From Neisseria perflava (lineage in GTDB: Bacteria > Pseudomonadota > Gammaproteobacteria > Burkholderiales > Neisseriaceae), in the NCBI RefSeq assembly GCF_019334725.1, contig NZ_CP079818.1:1178001-1242000 (forward strand): a stretch of 64,000 nucleotides of DNA, given 5' to 3'. Position numbers and translations under genes: made by a program. The notes under the pieces were generated by a model. It saw only the letters and a program-made list of their open reading frames with translations, ran no database searches and had not been told where the DNA came from. Positions 20,021-28,574 of the stretch are shown one piece after another; the first letter of the stretch is position 1; each line of letters starts with the position of its first letter.

Positions 20021-20041
20021 TTGAGATAAGGAACACACATT

Positions 20042-20902
20042 ATGATGATACATCCCCAGTTTGATCCGGTGCTGATCAGCATCGGCCCGCTTGCCATCCG
20101 CTGGTATGCCTTGAGCTATATTGTCGGCTTTATCCTGTTTACGATTTTGGGCCGCCGCCGTATCGCGCAGGGCAATTCTGTGTTTACCAAAGAAACACTC
20201 GACGATTTCCTGACTTGGGGTATCTTGGGTGTCATCTTGGGCGGCCGTATCGGCTACGTTTTGTTTTATAAATTTTCCGACTATCTGGCCAACCCGTTGG
20301 ATATTTTCAAAGTGTGGGAAGGCGGCATGTCGTTTCACGGCGGCTTTTTGGGTGTGGTCGTTGCCATGTGGCTGTTTGGCCGTAAGCACAACATCAGTAT
20401 CTTGAAATTGATGGATACCGTTGCGCCGCTCGTACCGCTGGGCTTGGCTTCCGGCCGTATCGGCAACTTTATCAACGGCGAACTTTGGGGACGCGTGACC
20501 GAACTCAATGCTTTCTGGGCAATGGGTTTTCCGCAAGCGCGTTACGAAGATGCGGAAGCTGCGGCGCACAATCCTTTGTGGGCAGAATGGCTGCAACAAT
20601 ACGGCATGCTGCCGCGCCATCCGTCTCAGCTTTACCAGTTTGCCCTTGAAGGCATTTGTCTGTTTGTCATTGTTTGGATTTTCTCGAAAAAACCACGTCC
20701 GGCCGGACAAACGGCAGCATTGTTCTTGGGTGGTTACGGATTGTTCCGCTTTATTGCCGAATTTGCCCGCCAGCCTGACGACTATCTCGGCCTATTGACT
20801 TTGGGCTTGTCCATGGGTCAATGGTTGAGCGTGCCGATGATTGTATTGGGCGTGATTGGTTTCGTTTGGTTTGGCCGTAAAAACAGTGTTGCCAAAGCGT
20901 AA
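20042..20902 (+). CDS. lgt: prolipoprotein diacylglyceryl transferase
   Basis: 286 residues, several membrane helices. Transfers diacylglycerol from phosphatidylglycerol to the lipobox Cys of prelipoproteins in the inner membrane. Signature blocks: [19 protein letters not shown] at the start, [13 protein letters not shown], and the hallmark [16 protein letters not shown] (catalytic Arg/Asn region), followed by [13 protein letters not shown]. Start with AAGGAACACACATT ahead of ATG. Essential in most Gram-negatives. Confidence 0.96.
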   Translation: MMIHPQFDPVLISIGPLAIRWYALSYIVGFILFTILGRRRIAQGNSVFTKETLDDFLTWGILGVILGGRIGYVLFYKFSDYLANPLDIFKVWEGGMSFHGGFLGVVVAMWLFGRKHNISILKLMDTVAPLVPLGLASGRIGNFINGELWGRVTELNAFWAMGFPQARYEDAEAAAHNPLWAEWLQQYGMLPRHPSQLYQFALEGICLFVIVWIFSKKPRPAGQTAALFLGGYGLFRFIAEFARQPDDYLGLLTLGLSMGQWLSVPMIVLGVIGFVWFGRKNSVAKA

Positions 20903-20917
20903 ATAAAACAAGAATAA

Positions 20918-20947
20918 AGGCCGTCTGAAAAGGTTTTCAGACGGCCT
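20918..20947. terminator. DUS-pair terminator between lgt and trkA
   Basis: Short-loop inverted AGGCCGTCTGAA pair followed by TTTTT on the plus side. It sits between convergent lgt and trkA and can serve both. Confidence 0.8.
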
Positions 20948-20978
20948 TTTTATGGCTTCAAGCAAACGGATTTTGGGC

Positions 20979-22391
20979 TTAACCGAAAAAGCCCATTTTG
21001 ACTTGAATGAGTTTTTCCAACTCCGGCAGGACGCGGCGGCGTGAGACGAAGAAGATAATGTGGTCGCCGTCTTGGAGGATGGTTTCGGTGTGGTGTCCCA
21101 TGATGACCTCGCCGGTTGCGCCGCGGACGATGGCGGCGATGTAGCAGTCGCTTGGCCATTTGATGCCGCTGATGCGGCGGCCGACGATGGCGGAAGTATT
21201 TTTATCGCCGTGTACCACCACTTCAATGGCTTCGGCCGTACCGCGGCGCAAAGGATGGACGGCAACGACGTCGCCGCGGCGGATGTGGGCGAGGATGGAG
21301 CCGATGGTAATCAGGTGGGGGGAAACGACGATATCGATTTTGTTGCCTTCGAGCAAATCGACGTAGCTTGAGCGGTTGACGATGGTAATCACGCGTTTGG
21401 CGCCAAGGTTTTTCGCCAACAGACTGGACATGATGTTGTTTTCGTCATCATTGGTCAGTGCGCAGAAGACGTCGATTTCGTCGATGTATTCTTCATCCAG
21501 TAGGGTTTCGTCGGTGGCGGAACCTTGCAGGACGAGGGTGTTGTCCAGATTCTCGGCTAGCCATTCGGCGCGGTGGGGTTTGTATTCGATGATTTTGATG
21601 TCGTATTTGGATTCGAGCTGTTTGGCGAGGCGGTAGCCGATGTTACCACCGCCGGCAATCATGATGCGGCGGGTACGCGCTTCTTTGGGGCGCAGTTCGC
21701 GCATGATGGCTTCAACGCTGCTGATGTCGGCGGCAAAAAGTACCTCGTCGCCTTCGATGATGACGGTTTGCGGCGTGGGGACGATAAGGCGGTTGTTGCG
21801 GTAGATGGCGCAGATTTGGCAGTCCACGCCTTCGAGCAGGTGTTGGTTGATGTCGGCAATTTCACGGCCGATCAGCAAACCGCCTTTGCGGGCTTGAACA
21901 ATCACCATACGCACTTTATCGTTGGCAAAACTGAGTACCTGCAATGAGCTGGTGTAGTTGAGCAGGCCGACGAGTTGTTCGGTAACCAGTTGTTCGGGGC
22001 TGATGGTTTCGGTAATGCCGAAGATGTTGAGGCTGCCTTCTTCGGGGTTGTCGCTGCCGTCAACTGGGTATTCGAGGTATTCGCTTGAGCGTACGCGTGC
22101 GATGCGGCTGGGGATGTTGAATAGGTCGGCGGCGATTTTGGAGGCGACAATGTTGGTTTCGTCGCTGCGGGTCAGGGCAAGCAGGAGGTCGGAATCTGCC
22201 GCGCCTGCCTGTTCGAGGGTAAAGGGCGATGCGCCGTTGCCGACGATGGTTTGGACATCGAGGCGGCTGCTGATGCGGTTGAGCGCTTTTTCGTCGATGT
22301 CGATGATGGTAACGTCGTTGCTGGGAACGGAGGCGAGGTTTTGGGCGACGGTCGAGCCGACTTGGCCGCTGCCGAGAATGAGTATTTTCAC
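20979..22391 (-). CDS. trkA: Trk system potassium uptake regulatory protein TrkA
   Basis: 470 residues from a GTG at 22391 (VKILILGSGQVGSTVAQNLA). An upstream TTG-type start would add 13 residues without a better ribosome site. Two tandem RCK units: Rossmann folds beginning GSGQVGS and again IMIAGGGNIGYRLAKQLE, each followed by a TrkA-C domain. It binds NAD(H)/nucleotides on the cytoplasmic side and gates the TrkH/TrkG potassium channel. No trkH in the window. A DUS pair follows the gene's 5' side at 22432-22463. Confidence 0.93.
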   Translation of the reverse strand: MKILILGSGQVGSTVAQNLASVPSNDVTIIDIDEKALNRISSRLDVQTIVGNGASPFTLEQAGAADSDLLLALTRSDETNIVASKIAADLFNIPSRIARVRSSEYLEYPVDGSDNPEEGSLNIFGITETISPEQLVTEQLVGLLNYTSSLQVLSFANDKVRMVIVQARKGGLLIGREIADINQHLLEGVDCQICAIYRNNRLIVPTPQTVIIEGDEVLFAADISSVEAIMRELRPKEARTRRIMIAGGGNIGYRLAKQLESKYDIKIIEYKPHRAEWLAENLDNTLVLQGSATDETLLDEEYIDEIDVFCALTNDDENNIMSSLLAKNLGAKRVITIVNRSSYVDLLEGNKIDIVVSPHLITIGSILAHIRRGDVVAVHPLRRGTAEAIEVVVHGDKNTSAIVGRRISGIKWPSDCYIAAIVRGATGEVIMGHHTETILQDGDHIIFFVSRRRVLPELEKLIQVKMGFFG

Positions 22392-22431
22392 GGTAATCGA
22401 GTGTGTTCGGTAAAAATGAAATTGTAACAAA

Positions 22432-22463
22432 AGGCCGTCTGAAATTGGAGTTTCAGACGGCCT
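22432..22463. terminator. DUS-pair hairpin between trkA and the DASS transporter
   Basis: Inverted AGGCCGTCTGAA pair, 8-base loop, 23 bp past the stop of the transporter gene on the minus strand. Confidence 0.7.
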
Positions 22464-22485
22464 GATTTTTCAATCGACTAAAGGA

Positions 22486-23941
22486 TTACCAATAGCCCAA
22501 GGCTTTCCACCATAAGATGCCGACAGTGCTGAAAATCAGGATTTCGACCACGCTCATGATGAAGCCGGCTTTCCACCATTCGGTCATGTTGACGTAGTTC
22601 GAGCCGTAAATGACAGGTGCGGAACCGGTGGCATAGTGGGTCAACGACATCATGATGCCGGTAGCGGCTGCCATAATCAGGGCAAACAGCATCGGTGGTG
22701 CGCCCAAGGCCAAGCCTGCGCCGTAGAATGCGCCGAACATGGCGGTAACGTGTGCCGTACCGCTGGCGAAAACGTAGTGGGAGTAGAGGTAGGCCAGCAT
22801 CAACAGGGCGCAACCGGCTTCCCAACCCAAGCCCATGTGGGCGATGCCGTTTTGCATGGAGTCGGACAACCAACTGATGAGGCCCAGTTTGTTGAGGAAG
22901 TTTGCCATCATCACCAAGGCAGCAAACCAAACAATGGTATCCCACGCGCTTTTTTCTTTCAGCGCGTCGTCCCAAGTCAGTACGCCGGTCAACAGGCACA
23001 AGCTCAAGCCGAGGAAGGTGGTGGCGGTAGCGTCAACTTTCACGCCGAACAGCATCTCGGGAATACCCGCCCACAACAGCAGCAGAACCAGGAAAATGCC
23101 CAGCATGATTTTTTCTTCACGCTTCATCGGCCCCATAGCAGCCAAATGCTCTTTTGCCAATGCAGTAGCGTTAGGGGTTTGTTTGATTTCAGGCGGATAC
23201 AGGAAATACAGCACCAGTGGCATCAGCAGCATGGCAAGCAGGCCGGGTACGACCATCGCCAGGAACCAAGTACCCCAAGAGAGTTGGATTTGCGAATTGG
23301 TGGCTTTGGCAACCAATTCGACTACCAGCGGATTAAGTGCGGTAGCAGTGATAAAAATCAGACAGGTAATTACGTTGGAGTGGAAGTTGACCAGTGAAAG
23401 GTATTTACCGATTTTGCCTTCCGTGCCTTTTTCAGGATCGCAGTCGAAGCAAGCTTAAGGCAATGGATTTCATAATCGGATGCACAATCGCACCGCCGCG
23501 CGCGGTATTACTTGGCGTTACCGGACCGATGACCAAGTCGGCTAATGCTAGGCTGTAACCTACGCCCAGCGTGCGTTTTCCGAAGAGGGAAATCAAGAGG
23601 TAGCCGATACGCATACCCAAGCCGGTTTTCAACAGGCCGCGCGAGATGATGATGGCGATACCGATCATCCAGATGAGTGAGTTGTTGAGGCTGCTCAAAG
23701 CGTCTTTGGTTGCGTCTGCGGTTTTTTCGTTGGTTACGCCGGTCAGTGCAACCAAGGTAATGCCCAAAATCGCCATGGCACCGATAGGCATGGCTTTGCC
23801 GATAATGCCGGCAATGATGCCGATGAACAATGCCAAAAGATGCCATGCGTCAGGCGATACGCCTTGAGGAACGGGGATAACGAACCAGATAAGCAGCGTC
23901 AGCACAAGTGAGACCGCAGCAGGAATTGGCTTGAAGCCCAT
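22486..23941 (-). pseudogene. DASS/SLC13-type anion:sodium symporter, frameshifted
   Basis: Two adjoining frames make one transporter. The N-terminal half (MGFKPIPAAVSLVLTLL ... SNTARGGAIVHPIMKSIA) stops near 23455 after the out-of-frame LSLLRLRS. The C-terminal half continues in another frame from FDCDPEKGTEGKIGKYLSL to the end (WKALGYW). Multiple membrane helices and the SNT motif (sodium/substrate site) fit the DASS dicarboxylate/citrate carrier family, which imports C4-dicarboxylates, oxoglutarate or citrate. The break lies at a TTGC/TTC-rich spot and behaves as a small insertion. It could be a real mutation, phase-like variation or a sequencing error. Confidence 0.8.
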
Positions 23942-24012
23942 GTTGAATCTCCTAATTTGAGGTATTGGGGAAATTGGGTTTCAGACAACGTGTGCCTGAT
24001 TTTGGTGGGGAG

Positions 24013-24024
24013 AGGTCGTCTGAA
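24013..24024 (+). repeat. mucosa-type DUS AGGTCGTCTGAA
   Basis: Exact 12-mer of the AG-mucDUS dialect (N. mucosa/sicca group), not the AGGCCGTCTGAA used elsewhere here. Further exact copies are at 24351-24362 (inverse), 24375-24386 and 24536-24547, with an 11/12 match at 24101-24112. Confidence 0.85.
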
Positions 24025-24128
24025 ACGTATTTGGGTGTGGTTGTTTTTATGTTTTTCTTTTGGGTGTTTGTGTCATGCGTATTTTTGTGTTGCCATCTTT
24101 TTCAGACGACGTTTCTTGAGCTTTTACG

Positions 24129-24252
24129 TTTTGCCCTCTCCCTAGCCCTCTCCCGCGGGGAGAGGGGACAGATTGCAGAAAATCCGATAATAGTCGATTT
24201 TCAGCACCATTATTCCCTCTCCCCGTGGGAGAGGGTTAGGGAGAGGGTAAAA
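24129..24252. repeat. 124-bp inverted-repeat element (MITE-like)
   Basis: Two ~38-bp arms, TTTTGCCCTCTCCCTAGCCC... and its inverse ...GGGTTAGGGAGAGGGTAAAA, nearly perfect complements. Each arm also has an internal small palindrome (CCCTCTCCC-GCGG-GGGAGAGGG type). A ~45-bp unique centre lies between. No coding capacity. It would fold into a long hairpin; it may be a non-autonomous mobile repeat. It lies in the mucosa-DUS block. Confidence 0.7.
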
Positions 24253-24350
24253 CCTCAAGATACACCGTATCGTTTTTTCTGCTGGCGAAGCATCTGGTAA
24301 GTAGTTTGGGAAGGTTCGGTTGTGAAACCCAACAAATACTACAGGTATTT

Positions 24351-24386
24351 TTCAGACGACCTCCTATATAGAAAAGGTCGTCTGAA
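24351..24386. terminator. inverted mucosa-type DUS pair downstream of the NuoF-like gene
   Basis: TTCAGACGACCT and AGGTCGTCTGAA form a 12-bp stem with a 12-base loop, immediately past the NuoF-like stop on the minus strand. Terminator and uptake signal in the foreign dialect. Confidence 0.75.
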
Positions 24387-24399
24387 ACGCCGTATCGGA

Positions 24400-25497
24400 T
24401 TAATCCTGCTCCGCCGGCAGACCGTACTCTTCGGGGAAGGTGCGCAGCGAGCTTTGCAGCACGGTAACCGCGCCGTCGATCAGGCCGCAGCGGCCGCTTC
24501 GGGGCAGCAGTTGGCACAGGCTTTGCAGGGCGCGGAGGTCGTCTGAAGTGCCGATGCCGGTATCCACGCGGTTGAGCAGGCGTGAAAGTTGGAACGTACC
24601 GCCTTTGCACGGCGGGCATTGTCCGCATGAGTTGGACGCAAAAAATTCCACATACTCAGCCACTTTGCGCACGACGCTGGTTCCTTCGGAAATCACAATC
24701 ATCGCGCCCGTGCCGAGGCTGGATTTGCGTTCGCGCACGGACACGAAGTCCAAAGGCACATCCAAATCTTTTACGGTCAGGAGCGTGTTTGACGGGCCGC
24801 CGGTGAAGACGGCTTTAAACGTGCGCCCTTCGAGCATACCGCCGCCGTGGTCGAAAATCAGCGATTGCAGCGTCGTGCCCATCGGCAGTTCGTACAGACC
24901 CGGATTCAATACGTCGCCGGAGAGCGAGTAGAGTTTCGTGCCTGCGGCATCGCCCAAACCCAGCGATTTGTACCATTCCGCGCCTTTGGCAAGGATTTGC
25001 GGGATGTTGGCGAAGGTTTCGGTGTTGTTGATTAAGGTCGGTTCGCCTGCTACGCCGCTTTCGGCAGGGAACGGAGGCTTGCGGCGCGGGAACGGGAAAC
25101 CGCCTTCCAACCATGAAATCACGGCGGTTTCTTCGCCGCCGATGTAGCGGCCTGAAGTTTCGACTAATTTCAGGTCTAAAGGTTTGCCCAGATAGTTTTC
25201 GATGCGGATGAACAAATCGCTTTTTTTCCATTGCTCGATGGCGGGTACGATGGCGGCGACGGATTCGGTCTGGTGCGGGTTGACATACATAATCGCTTTG
25301 TTGGCGCGGCAGGCGACGGCGGCAATCAGAACGCCTTCGATGACTTGGTGCGGCGTTTTCGCCAGCAACACGCGGTCTTTGAACGTACCCGGTTCGTCTT
25401 CGTTGGCGTTACAGACGACGTATTTGTCGCCGTGTTTGCTTTGGGCTGCGACGGCCGCCTCCCATTTGCGCCAGGTCGGGAAACCTGCACCGCCCAT
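24400..25497 (-). CDS. NuoF-like NADH-binding iron-sulfur flavoprotein
   Basis: 365 residues from the first ATG (MGGAGFPTWRKWEA). The open frame extends upstream to about 25645 with clearly homologous sequence (ADLAAWRKVGGGEGLL ... LQDANLCGMGG) but no ATG, so the true start is unclear or lost. Motifs: GGAGFPTWRKW (NADH/FMN fold), NANEDEPGTFKDR, SGRYIGGEETAVISWLEGG, and SCGQCPPCKGG with a downstream Cys in RSGRCGLIDG (4Fe-4S ligands). It resembles NuoF of complex I, but lies next to fumarate-reductase-like subunits rather than nuo genes. It likely passes electrons from NADH to them. A mucosa-type DUS lies inside the coding sequence. Confidence 0.8.
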   Translation of the reverse strand: MGGAGFPTWRKWEAAVAAQSKHGDKYVVCNANEDEPGTFKDRVLLAKTPHQVIEGVLIAAVACRANKAIMYVNPHQTESVAAIVPAIEQWKKSDLFIRIENYLGKPLDLKLVETSGRYIGGEETAVISWLEGGFPFPRRKPPFPAESGVAGEPTLINNTETFANIPQILAKGAEWYKSLGLGDAAGTKLYSLSGDVLNPGLYELPMGTTLQSLIFDHGGGMLEGRTFKAVFTGGPSNTLLTVKDLDVPLDFVSVRERKSSLGTGAMIVISEGTSVVRKVAEYVEFFASNSCGQCPPCKGGTFQLSRLLNRVDTGIGTSDDLRALQSLCQLLPRSGRCGLIDGAVTVLQSSLRTFPEEYGLPAEQD

Positions 25498-25595
25498 GCC
25501 GCAGAGGTTGGCGTCTTGCAGCTTGGAAACGATGCTTTGAGGATCGGCAAGCGCCGCCAGCAGGCCTTCGCCGCCGCCGACTTTGCGCCACGCGG

Positions 25596-27083
25596 CTAAA
25601 TCTGCGCCGATTTGGCGGGAAGGATGCAGGCTGCAGCTTTACCGGCACGGCGGCCGAAGCTGATAATGTCCAAAAGCGCATTGCCCATCAGGCGGTTGCG
25701 GCCGTGAATACCGCCGGTTACTTCGCCGGCGCAATAGAGGCCTTCAACGCAGGTTGCGCCGTCGCCGTTGATTTCGATACCGCCGTTTTGATAGTGCAGG
25801 GTCGGATGAATCATTACAGGCTCGACTGCGGGATCGATGCCGCATTTGTGGGCGACGTGGCCGAGCGTAACCAAACGGTTCAATACGTCGGGATCGTTTT
25901 CAATCAGACGCGGGGTATCGAGAAACACGCCGACCTGTCCGTCGCGCACCACGCCGCGGCCTTCGCGGCACTCGCGCAAAATGGCGGCGGCAACAACGTC
26001 GCGCGGCTGCAATTCGTCAACGAAACGTTCGCCCAAGCCGTTGACCAGTTTGGTGCCTGCGGAACGCACGGCTTCGGAAATCAACGCGCCCGCCAAGTGC
26101 GGCGGATGGGCGATGCCGGTCGGATGGTATTGGAAGGAATCGATGTCGCGCAGTTTCGCGCCGATGCGGTATGCCATCACCAGACCGTCGGCGGTTGCGC
26201 CGTAGTGGTTGGAAGTGGCGAAACCCTGCAAATGCAGCCGTCCGCTGCCGCCGGTTGCCAAGACCACGGCTTTGGCGTGAACCAATACCAAAGAACGTTT
26301 TTCCAAATCGTACAAAATCGCGCCGACGCAACGGCCGTGTTCGTCCGACAATAATTCGATGGCGGGGTGGCGGTTGAGCTGGGTGATGTTTTCGTCGAGT
26401 TCGACCGCCTCGCGCAGTACGCGCATCATTTCGAGGCCGGTAAAGTCGCGGTAGCTCAGGATGCGCGGGACGGTCGTACCACCTGCGCGTTTGCGGCTCA
26501 ACATGCCGTTGCTGTCTGCGCCTTTGGCCAAGTCAAAAGTCATGCCCAAGCCGATTAGCCAGCGGATGGCGGATGGCGCATCGGTAACCATCTGCGCCAC
26601 CAATTCTTTTTTGCCTGCGTTGTGGCCGCCTTTGGTGGTGTCGTCAAAGTGTTGTTGCAGGCTGTCTTCCGCGCCGACCGCAGCCTGAATGCCGCCTTCG
26701 GCCATGACGGTATTGCTGTCGCCGATACGCAGCTTGTTCGCCATAATCACGCGTGCGCCGGCTTCAGTCGCAGACAATGCCGCCGCCGCGCCTGCACCGC
26801 CGCCGCCAATTACCAATACGTCAGTGTTTAAATGTTCAGCGCCTGACAAATTATAGTCGTCAATCAGAGGCTGACTGATTAAGAGTTTGGCCAAATCAGG
26901 ATGGCAGTAATCGCCTTGGTTTGGGCCGATAGGCAGTTTCACACGCGCATTTGCCTGATAGTCAGGGTGAAATTGGCTCAGTAATTCGTTCTTTTCAGGT
27001 AAATCGCCACGAAGCTCCAATGAGGACGCACGTAGGTTGGCAAGGGCGGTTTCGTAGTCTATGCCTTGGATTTTGTTAACCAT
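25596..27083 (-). CDS. FAD-binding fumarate reductase/succinate dehydrogenase-like flavoprotein
   Basis: 495 residues. FAD Rossmann motif VLVIGGGGAGAAAALSATEAGA near residue 88, then AEGGIQAAVG (FAD attachment-type loop), QYHPTGIAHPP, SEAVRSAGTKLVNGLGERF and the C-terminal GEVTGGIHGRNRLMGNALLD. These are Frd/Sdh/aspartate-oxidase family blocks. It interconverts fumarate and succinate. It ends soon after the FAD lid (ACILPAKSAQI), shorter than classical FrdA, which has a further C-terminal domain. Its stop lies inside the upstream extension of the NuoF-like frame. It overlaps frdB-like gene by one base at the ATG/stop junction. No membrane anchors are present, so it is probably a soluble enzyme. 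Confidence 0.8.
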   Translation of the reverse strand: MVNKIQGIDYETALANLRASSLELRGDLPEKNELLSQFHPDYQANARVKLPIGPNQGDYCHPDLAKLLISQPLIDDYNLSGAEHLNTDVLVIGGGGAGAAAALSATEAGARVIMANKLRIGDSNTVMAEGGIQAAVGAEDSLQQHFDDTTKGGHNAGKKELVAQMVTDAPSAIRWLIGLGMTFDLAKGADSNGMLSRKRAGGTTVPRILSYRDFTGLEMMRVLREAVELDENITQLNRHPAIELLSDEHGRCVGAILYDLEKRSLVLVHAKAVVLATGGSGRLHLQGFATSNHYGATADGLVMAYRIGAKLRDIDSFQYHPTGIAHPPHLAGALISEAVRSAGTKLVNGLGERFVDELQPRDVVAAAILRECREGRGVVRDGQVGVFLDTPRLIENDPDVLNRLVTLGHVAHKCGIDPAVEPVMIHPTLHYQNGGIEINGDGATCVEGLYCAGEVTGGIHGRNRLMGNALLDIISFGRRAGKAAACILPAKSAQI

Positions 27084-27721
27084 TACACTGACTCCTCTTC
27101 AAATTCGACTTTCATTTTGCCGCTGTCGATTTCGCGCAGGCGGCGCATCAAATCCACAGGGCGCAATGTGCGCGCCGCTTTCATACGGCGGGCGAACAAG
27201 CCCAAGTGGTTCGGACGGATGTGTTCGGGGCAGGAGAGGGTGCAGAGGTTGCACATTACGCATTGGTCGAAGGTCAGCGCAGCCGCGCCGAAATCGCCTG
27301 ATACCACTTGCGCTACGCCGTTTTCCACTTCCAAGCCTTTGGGGCAGGCGCGGTTGCAGCCGCCGCAATGACGGCAGTGTTGCGCTTCGGGGAAGGCTTT
27401 GGCGGTATCGTCCAACCAGTTCCATCCATCACCAATCTCGCTGACATCGTAATATTGGATGTGCTCGGGAATAAAGTAGTCCAAGAAGCTGACCTGCATC
27501 CCTTCTTCGACTTTGGTCTCGCATGCCAACGCAGTCGTTACCTCGCGCTCGCCTTCTTTACGAATCATGCAGCGGCAGGAACCGCATACGCCTTGACCCA
27601 TACAGCCGACATTGGCAGTAATCGCATTGCCTGAACGGGCATAGGCTTGGATGATTGACGAGTCGGCGGAAGCTTTGACTTCATGGCCGTCTATGGTCAG
27701 GGTTAACAAATTTTCACTCAT
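27083..27721 (-). CDS. fumarate reductase/succinate dehydrogenase-like iron-sulfur protein
   Basis: 212 residues. The N-terminal 2Fe-2S ferredoxin domain has Cys in GCMGQGVCGSCRCM and ALACET. The C-terminal domain has two cysteine clusters, CRHCGGCNRACPKG and CVMCNLCTLSCPE, typical of the 4Fe-4S/3Fe-4S region of SdhB/FrdB. First gene of a three-gene operon with the flavoprotein and NuoF-like gene. Together they look like an NADH-linked soluble fumarate reductase, electrons passing NADH -> NuoF-like -> Fe-S subunit -> flavoprotein; this order is inference. It differs from the standard four-subunit sdhCDAB. Confidence 0.8.
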   Translation of the reverse strand: MSENLLTLTIDGHEVKASADSSIIQAYARSGNAITANVGCMGQGVCGSCRCMIRKEGEREVTTALACETKVEEGMQVSFLDYFIPEHIQYYDVSEIGDGWNWLDDTAKAFPEAQHCRHCGGCNRACPKGLEVENGVAQVVSGDFGAAALTFDQCVMCNLCTLSCPEHIRPNHLGLFARRMKAARTLRPVDLMRRLREIDSGKMKVEFEEESV

Positions 27722-28574
27722 GGTTTGTTCCTGTGAAATTGGAAGTTGGAATAGTGGATAATTTGATTAATTGTATTTTTATTACATTTATTGCGTGTGA
27801 GGAAATATCCAAGTGATTTACTCAGAAATTCTTTTAAAATCAATATTTATCTGTATGAGTCGAAGTGTATTAGAATTTAGTGGTTTTGATGATAGGGATA
27901 ACCTAAGGTTTTATAGATAAAGGATTGTAAGCAAAATATGCCTATTATTTAGGCAAATTTATTACACTTTTTTGATTTTAAAAGTAAAATAAAATTACTT
28001 TTTAGTATAAATATTTAAAATATCCGTCTATTTGCTAGTAGAAATCATTATTAAATATTAGGTAATTTTGCATAGATTATTGTATATATTGAATAATATT
28101 GAAACATGTAAGCAAGTGAAAAGACTGTTATAAAATTTCAGAAAATCAAACAAGTTTGATATCAGTTAAGAAGATTGAGGGAGAAAATGACATGGATTTT
28201 ACAATTGTGTATTGTATTGGAAAATAAGAAAGGCTGTCTGAAATTTGGATGTTTCCTTTTTAAATACAAGCTACTAAATTTCTTTCTCAGATACTTAAGG
28301 CAAATATTTTCAGACGGCCTTGAAATAAGATTATCATTTAAAAATAATGTAATTTTATTTCTATTTAAGTGAATGGTTAGTGGATATAGATTATCAATAA
28401 CCAAGTGATTTAATGCGATATTAAATTTCATTTAAATCAATAAGGTATGAAAATGATATTGTCTGGATTATTCATTTGAAAGCACTATTACACTATTGAA
28501 GGCCGTCTGAAAAAATCGGTCTCTTAAGAAATAAACAAACCCTCCCTACCATGACTCCGAAAAGGAACACAATC
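27722..28574. other. long AT-rich intergenic region upstream of frd-like operon and fumarase
   Basis: About 850 bases between divergent genes. It holds a degenerate DUS AGGCTGTCTGAA near 28230, a standard inverse DUS near 28308, and a standard DUS near 28499. The composition is very AT-rich, consistent with promoters and upstream regulatory sites for both directions. I see no convincing gene, tRNA or repeat. Confidence 0.5.

Noticed and set aside
27722..28574. Small genes in the long gap before fumarase
   Set aside because: The two ~60-90-codon ORFs there are antisense to each other, AT-rich and include DUS; no ribosome site or family match.
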